This document shows positions 58,060-64,000 of a stretch of 64,000 nucleotides of DNA, one piece after another (the stretch's first letter is position 1; each line of letters begins with the position of its first letter). The DNA is from Acridotheres tristis (Eukaryota > Chordata > Aves > Passeriformes > Sturnidae). The position numbers were made by a program, and so were the translations under genes. The notes beneath the pieces were generated by a model. The model did not search any database and was not told the origin of the DNA. It worked only from the letters and a program-made list of their open reading frames with translations. The stretch is taken from NCBI GenBank assembly GCA_037013685.1, contig CM072885.1, positions 62,413,785 to 62,477,784 of the forward strand. The letters run 5' to 3'.

Positions 58060-61000
58060 ATGGAGTCTGAAGAAACCAGTGAGGGAGGTGCCACTCCCCC
58101 AGGAGCCAGCAGCATCACTGGGGAAGCCTGGAATTCTTCAGCCGTGGAAGGAGAGCATCATGCCACTCACACAGCAGCCAAAATGAGCACCAACCCATCT
58201 AATTCTGCAAAGAGAGCAGAGCTCAGCACGCCCAAGGACTGCCTTGCTGCTGCAGGGAAAGCAGCAGAGATGCTGGGCAGACCCTCTAACCCTATGCAAA
58301 AAGTGCCAGCAGGACTGGAACAAGGCCAAGGGGACACAGAGCCTCAAAAGGGACTCTCAGAACTGGAAGGAGAAATGCTTTTAGAGGAGGGTGGACTGGA
58401 TTATTCTCTGAAACTTAGGCAATTGGAACTGGTTGGCCTGGAAAGCAACCAGGACTCTTCCTCTCACAGCAGAGTCCAGGATGAGCCAGCCCCTGGCAGC
58501 CCCATCCTGCTGGCTGTGAACCTCAGCACTGAGTTTCCTCTGTGCCAGGCAGAACTAGCTTTTCATGGCTCAGACCCTCAGGCCCAGCAAACAAAATCCC
58601 CTTTGGCTGATGCCATTTCCTCTCAGAGGGAGACACCTAAGTGCTTTTTGGTGTGTAAAACTGTTTCAGAAGGGCATTATAAGGCTGAACCCTTTCTGGA
58701 TAACATCTCCAAGGATTCTATGCAGGAGGTCGATGCTGGTGTAGAGCAGGAGCAAAGCACCAAAAAGTTGGCGCCAGCACCTGATGAGCAGCCTACCTCA
58801 GAGGGAGTAGTAGAAGACACAGCTAAACCTTACACTTCTGAAGCAGTTCAGGAAAGCTTAAGAGCACCCCAGGGTTTGGAAGAGAATATAGAATCTTCCA
58901 CTTCACATCAGCTGTCTTCCACCTTAACACGTGACAGCCAAATGAGTTCACTACAAGCAGAAGGAAACACTTCAGATGGTGAAACAGGGAATACCAGCAT
59001 GGTCAAAGACCAGGGAATGGTTCCTAAAGAGAACTCATCTGCTTCCAAGTGCCTTCATCTAGAAGATGATCACAGAAAAACTGAGGGCAGACCTGCCCCT
59101 TCAGCAGAGAGTGCTTTCCAAGGAAAGAGTACTGCTAAAAGGACAGAGGAAGTGAATGCTTCACGGCAAAAGGAGCCAGCTTGGGACGGGGCAGCGTCTG
59201 AACTTCAGCAAGAAGAGGAGGAGGAAGAGTGCAAAGAGCAGAATCTGCCGGAAGAAGGCAGACCTTTAGAGCTCAAAGATCAGAAAAACAAGGAACAAAA
59301 TGAGCAGGAACAACTGCAAAGGGAAGAGCTCAGACTGGGAGAAGAGCTCAAACTAGAGGCTCTATCATCAGCTTTTGGGTCAGAAATACCTTCTGTTCCC
59401 AGGCATAATGTGGATGAGTGTGGTTTGGAGTATGCTTCCTTGTCTGAGCAAACAGGATCAGCATTTCCTCCTGGGGAACCTCTCTCTGTGGATCAGCATC
59501 CTGGTGAGGACATGCTGCTGAAAGCTCATGTCACAGAAGCAGGTTCTAAATGTCAGCCACCTGCTGTCGGCCCTCTGTCCTCAAATAACATGAACCCAGC
59601 AGGGGAAGTTCCACACCTGTGCCATGTCTCTGACCAGGCAGAAGACCTGGAGGACTCTGGCAGCTTTTCCATTGGTGGTCAGGATATTGGAGAAACTCAC
59701 TTGGATGATAAGACACGATTGAGCAGGGAGAATGAGCACAGTGATGGTCATCGGAAAGCTGTCCAGAGGTTTGATATAAGAGATGCATCATTCTGTGGAG
59801 GGGTGACAGCACCTTTTAGTGCAGAGAACCCAGAGGCTCTTGTTCCAGCACACCCTTCCTCTTGTACCAGAAACTTGGAGCCACCTGATCCCATAGATGT
59901 TCAACCCATTACAGGAAAAGCTGAGCTTTGGGACTTCATTCCAGCTTCCCCCTCAGAGCTCACCTCAGCAGCGTCAGAGTGTGTTCCAGAGCAGGAGGGT
60001 GCCAGAATAGCCTCTGTGACCCCCGAGCACCGTCCTGGCACCAGCCTGAATGAGCTGCCAGACTCTGCAGGGAAGCCACCAAACCAAGTTGCCCCTGCAC
60101 GAGGGTGGGACACAACACCAGCAGAAACTGCTGTTGTAAGGACAGATGGGGGGGAGGCCAAGACTTCCCATGAACTCCTTACTTCTGAGGAGGACTTTCT
60201 TGAGGACCTTAGTGGCCCATCTTCTTTCTCTGCAATGTATCCGAGCTCCCTTCCTCTACAAGGGAGCTTTCCTGGGGATAGGAGGTCTGTGGCTTGTATT
60301 GCAGGGCCTCTGGAAGCATCCCAAACACCAGGAAGGACTTCCACTCCCCTGAGCCACCCAGAGACAATTCAGCAAAACTCTCCCCAAAAAAGTGCCATTA
60401 TCCAAGGAAAAGAAACAGGAGAAAATGTGGATCATAAAACACAAGTGCCTTTATTTGATGAGTGTGACTGCAGTTTATACCAAAAAGAGCCTGGATCCAG
60501 AATTTCCAGTGTCCTGAGCACCCTAACTTGGCCCTCCGAAGATGATACAGTTCTTGCTGGTTCACAGCAAGGACAACCTCTGTCCCCTGTGTCCCACTCA
60601 AGTCTACCTCTGGTGTCTGAGCCTGATGCCAAACAGCTTCCTCATCCTCCTTCCCACATCCAAAGGCCCAGTCAAGCTCAGGCCCCTGCACTCCATGCAA
60701 ATCACCTTGTTCCACCTCCAGCCCCTGCAGGTTACCAGCCACTGGCTCCTGGACCACACTCCGGGCCCCCCCTCAACTGTGAGGTGGATGATGGTAAGCT
60801 GGGAGCCATTCACCCTGCTCCAGGCCATCCTCTCCAGACTGCCACCTCTGCATCTGATTCCAACTCCGTGGCCTCTGCTTCTGATGGAGAAAGTCTAGCA
60901 GAGAGAGACGGCCTTGTTCTGGTGAGTGGAGAGTGGGATCTCGGTGACTCAGGTCCCCATGATACAGAGACTTCTGATGACTCAGGGGTCAGTTTGCTGA

Positions 61001-61591
61001 CCAAAAGTTTTTCGGCTCTTGGAAATGAAATGTTGGTTGGCTGCTCTGACACCAGCCCTGAAACAGCAGATCACCACATGGATATAGAGAGTGGGAAATC
61101 CTCACCTGACCACCCTTCTTGGCCCTCATTGGAAGGCCTGATAGCATCCCCAGACTCCAAGAGCAGAGACTCTGCACAGCACCTTCCAACCCTTGCATTC
61201 ACCAACCCAATCCATTTCCTCCAGCTCAGCCCTCCATCGCCGCCGACCACCAGAACAACCTGCCAGGATGAGGAGCTGCGATGGGAGCAGCCCACAGGCA
61301 GCTTCAGTGTGGACACAAAGAACATCCAGGCTCCACTGGCAGTCACAGAGAAAACAGAAGGTGAGAGGAGGGTCAGGCAAAGGCTGGGAGGAGAACACCA
61401 GCCAAAGGGAGAAATGGCCAAACATGCACCCTTGGAAAAATCATCAAGTTGGCCAGACAAAAAAAATATTGGGGTAGCTGTGCAGGAGCCAGCAGCCAAT
61501 CAAGAAAACCCAATTAAAAGCCGAGTAAAATCCAAGGACTGGCACCGTCAAGGCCTGAAGAGGATGTCAGTACCACCAGACATCTTGCAAC
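58060..61591 (+). CDS. ARHGEF5: ARHGEF5 giant coding exon
   Basis: A single 3.5 kb exon holds nearly the whole N-terminal region, as in mammalian ARHGEF5. The acceptor is TTTTTCTTCAG (with a second AG three bases on) and the donor is TTGCAAC|GTGAGT after 61591. Reading past the donor gives an intronic stop at 61693-61695, so the open frame is about 100 bases longer than the exon. The exon ends with one base over. Confidence 0.93.
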
Positions 61592-64000
61592 GTGAGTCCT
61601 CTCTTCTATTTCTCTTCCTCCTTCCCCCCTCCAACTTAGTGCAGTTATCAAGAAGTAAGGTTAAATTAAATAGACAATGTCATGGAGAGGCATGAGAGCT
61701 GTGAATTTAGCATGGCTCTTGTGCCTTTCTGGTGATACTCCTTGCTCCAGCCCTATAGCCCCCTCCTATCCTGCCCCAAGCTTCCCTTTCCAGCTGTCCC
61801 CTCCTTCCTCTCTGCTGCCCAGTGTATCCTGCTTGTTCCCTTGAGTAGGGATGCACTCTGGGGCTCAGTCTCCCCATTCCACACTAATACCTACAACAAT
61901 AAACTTATTTCATGGATCCCCGAGGCAGTAAGGAAGAGCCACCTTCAGTAGCCCATCTCTCTTATCAGTTGTTTATTTGCTGCCTCGCCTTATTTTGCAA
62001 CTGGTACTTTTAGGTTCCCACTTGACCTTCTAAAAAAGATGATTTTCCTGTGAGCGCAGGATTTCAGAGTACAGATAAAAATGCAAATTTGTCAAAGTCA
62101 AGGTCCCAGCTTGAACAGAAGTCAAATCACTGATGTTACAAGTGGAAAACATGCATCTTCTGTAATGCAGCTCGTTCAGCAGTACTTGCTATCAGGATGT
62201 ATGTCTCTTCTTTACTGTATCTTACATACACGTTAAATAATTGCTTCTTTTTAGCTCTTACTTTAGTCTTTTTTTGAAGCTCTGAAACATACTGGATTTT
62301 TGGCACAGAGGAGAAGGAGGGGGATGTGGGGGGGTGTAAAAGGTTTGGCAGAACTTGGATCAAGATTTGTTCATATGTTTGACCTGGAATTTCTTAATCC
62401 TAAATTTTAAAATATTCAAGGCAATAGTACTGTCTTTCTCCTTATCCTTAACTGCAGCTCAGTCTTTGGGCTTTCTTCCGTTTTCTGCTTCCAACTATTT
62501 CAGATTTAGAATTTCTTCACACATTATTTGATTAAATTCCTCACAAACCAAAAGGATTTCTCCAGTTTTACACTTTGGCTCCACTGATCTCCTGATGCCT
62601 GGCCCTAGTAGCTGAAAGTGTAAGGACAGCACCAAACAGGGCACACAGGCAGTGTCTTTGCTTGCATAACTGGAGAGGGAAGCTCTTAGAGTTACTGCTG
62701 CCTAAAATGCCAGCCTTTTTCTCTGTGTGAAAAGTGAATGTGGCTAACAGATGGAAAGTCTAAGTAATGTCAAGGATTATTAAAACTAGAATATTTCTGA
62801 CCCAGAAATAAATGTCACGAGGGCACCTGTACTCCAACTCAAGACCGCCTCTTAGGTGGGGTATAGGTAAGTGGTATCTGTGTATCATTTGGACTGTAGA
62901 TTAAGTCTAAAAATGGACTGATGTTTTACTTTCCAATTGTCTTCTATGCAGAGGTTTCTTCTGTTCCTTCAGAGGAAGAAGCTCACAAGACACACAGGGA
63001 ACCACCAGTCAGCTCAGAAACAGTTACAATGCGGTAAGTCTCTCAATGACCCTTAGAATTTACCCCAATCCCTGTGCAGCACAGGCACCTCCATTGTTTC
63101 TGAGTTACCAAAGATGATGTTAAGGAGTGGAAAACTTTAATTAAATGCCCTAGGCCTGTGTTTCAGTCTATGCTCTCTTGAAGAGGACCCTACTGCAACA
63201 GAGGTATTTCTGTGCCTTCAGAACTGTCTTTCCACTAAGCCAAACTTTGCCCTTTGTGTCAAGTAAATCTTGTGGAGCTTGAGCTTGTTGGAAAAGGAGA
63301 GGCCCCTGTTGTGACAGAGCAGTTTCTAAGCTATGGATAAATCATCTCTGGTGCTGTGCCCTTCATTCACTCTGTGTTTTGAAATCCTTTTTCCCTGGCA
63401 GAGAGAAGAAACCTGCAGACACAACAGAGAACTTCAAGCGCCGGCACTCCAAACTGATCAACTCCTGTAAGTACCTCCTGCCTGGGGTGCTGTGGCAGTC
63501 CCCTCTCTGCCAGCATCTCTCACCCTTGCAATGAGCACAAAGGAGAGAGATTCCTGCCACGTGGTGGTTGTGAGGATGTAGTGTTAGAAAGCAGGGAAAG
63601 CAGCTGGAATCCTGCAGTACACTTGGGCAGCTGGGGAGCTTTGCCTGAATTTGGCTGTCCCAATGCGGGGCAGAGTTTTCTCCAGGCTGAAGCAGAGGGT
63701 GAGTTGCTACTACAGAAAAGATAAATGTATGTGTCTTTCTTCACAGCAAGATTGCTGTACCAGGAGTACAGTGATGTGGCTCTGAACAAGGCCATCCAAA
63801 GCCAGAAGAGAGCAGATTATCCAGAGGATATAGAGTCAAGTTTCCCAAGTTCCCCGAGGCTACGGAGGAAAGTGCTGCCTCCCCAGGACTCATATTTGCA
63901 ACGTCTGTCAGTCTCATCTAATGCATCCCTCTGGCAGGACATCCCCATGATACGGGGCAGCAGAATACTGCTCAACATGTCCCGTGAGGAGCAGAGACTA
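58060..64000 (+). CDS. ARHGEF5: Rho guanine nucleotide exchange factor 5 (ephexin/TIM family), 5' part
   Basis: ARHGEF5 activates Rho-type GTPases by GDP/GTP exchange at the actin cytoskeleton and acts downstream of Src. Coding exons 58060-61591, 62952-63033, 63402-63466 and 63747-64000+ join in frame to 1311 residues without a stop. Residues 1-1177 are a long, mostly disordered region, with an acidic/glutamine-rich stretch (about 384-435), a proline-rich stretch (about 868-907, possible SH3 ligands) and a family-typical end (EKSSSW near 1125, WHRQGLKR near 1161). Exons 3-5 add KLINSSRLLYQEYSDV, the autoinhibitory Src-target helix of the group, and the LWQDIP block that precedes the DH domain. 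The DH, PH and SH3 domains lie beyond the window. The ATG at 58060 is chosen because an in-frame TAG may sit at 58045. From memory, the region is somewhat longer than in human ARHGEF5. Confidence 0.95.
61592..62951 (+). other. ARHGEF5: ARHGEF5 intron 2
   Basis: 1.36 kb with GTGAGT and CAG ends. No repeat or RNA gene was recognised. Confidence 0.8.
62952..63033 (+). CDS. ARHGEF5: ARHGEF5 coding exon (82 bases)
   Basis: Acceptor TTCTATGCAG, donor ATGCG|GTAAGT. The phase fits both neighbours. It encodes a serine/glutamate-rich linker (VSSVPSEEEAHKTH and onward). Confidence 0.85.
63402..63466 (+). CDS. ARHGEF5: ARHGEF5 coding exon (65 bases)
   Basis: Acceptor TTTTTCCCTGGCAG, donor AACTCCT|GTAAGT. 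It encodes REKKPADTTENFKRRHSKL and INS, closely matching the mammalian segment just before the autoinhibitory helix. Confidence 0.92.
63747..64000 (+). CDS. ARHGEF5: ARHGEF5 coding exon, cut by the window end
   Basis: Acceptor TTTCTTCACAG. It starts with the helix SRLLYQEYSDVALNKAIQSQ. The two tyrosines at 63758-63760 and 63767-63769 correspond to the Src sites known in TIM and ephexin proteins. The exon continues through a basic linker (SPRLRRK) and a serine-rich YLQRLSVSSNASLWQDIP block to MSREEQRL. It is still open at base 64000. Confidence 0.93.

Noticed and set aside
58138..61499. Numerous smaller frames on both strands within the ARHGEF5 exon
   Set aside because: They are shadows of the real ARHGEF5 frame.
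61592..61695. Extension of the ARHGEF5 frame to a stop at 61695
   Set aside because: A consensus GTGAGT donor at 61592 and phase-matched exons with clear ARHGEF5 similarity downstream show this part is intron.
1..64000. CRISPR arrays, operons, tRNA or rRNA genes
   Set aside because: No regularly spaced direct repeats of the right size, no clustered prokaryote-like genes and no recognisable RNA gene box motifs were seen. The gene structure is that of a vertebrate nucleus.

Overview
The window looks like nuclear DNA from a bird, probably a songbird. The basis is a dense scatter of CR1 LINE 3' ends in both orientations (several with the typical ATTCTATG/ATTCTGTG tail), avian-style endogenous retrovirus LTRs, large introns and GC-rich CpG-island promoters. 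No bacterial-type operon, CRISPR array, tRNA or rRNA was recognised. The species call is an inference from repeat content.

Two protein-coding genes can be read with consistent splice sites and reading frame, both on the + strand. (1) A C2H2 zinc-finger gene has four coding exons (9537-9609, 11277-11897, 13358-13459, 13535-13890) that join without a frame break into a 383-residue protein. It has four intact fingers, one decayed finger and a C-terminal coiled-coil tail. A CpG island (about 8985-9480) lies at its 5' end and tandem AATAAA signals at 15067-15077. (2) The 5' part of ARHGEF5 (Rho guanine nucleotide exchange factor of the ephexin/TIM group) has a CpG-island promoter at about 39240-40300, a likely non-coding exon 1 ending at 39550, an 18.5 kb first intron, one giant coding exon (58060-61591) and three further exons. 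The window stops just before the catalytic DH domain.

Layout: 1-5.5 kb, no gene recognised; 5.5-9 kb, mobile-element cluster (CR1 pieces, an ERV LTR with primer-binding site and leader, a solo LTR with target-site duplication); 9-15 kb, zinc-finger gene; 15-39 kb, gene-poor DNA with an antisense retroviral env remnant (16.7-17.1 kb), CR1 copies, a zinc-finger relic (19.9-20.04 kb) and simple repeats; 39-40.3 kb, CpG island; 40.3-58 kb, ARHGEF5 intron 1 with CR1 copies and palindromes; 58-64 kb, ARHGEF5 coding exons.

The two genes show no functional link beyond proximity. Nothing here is clearly a new biological system. The best leads are the zinc-finger protein with an unusual coiled-coil tail, the retroviral LTRs lying just upstream of its promoter, the ARHGEF5 leader (possible uORFs, NAGNAG acceptor, 23-bp promoter repeats, possible divergent start), and several perfect inverted repeats in non-coding DNA.
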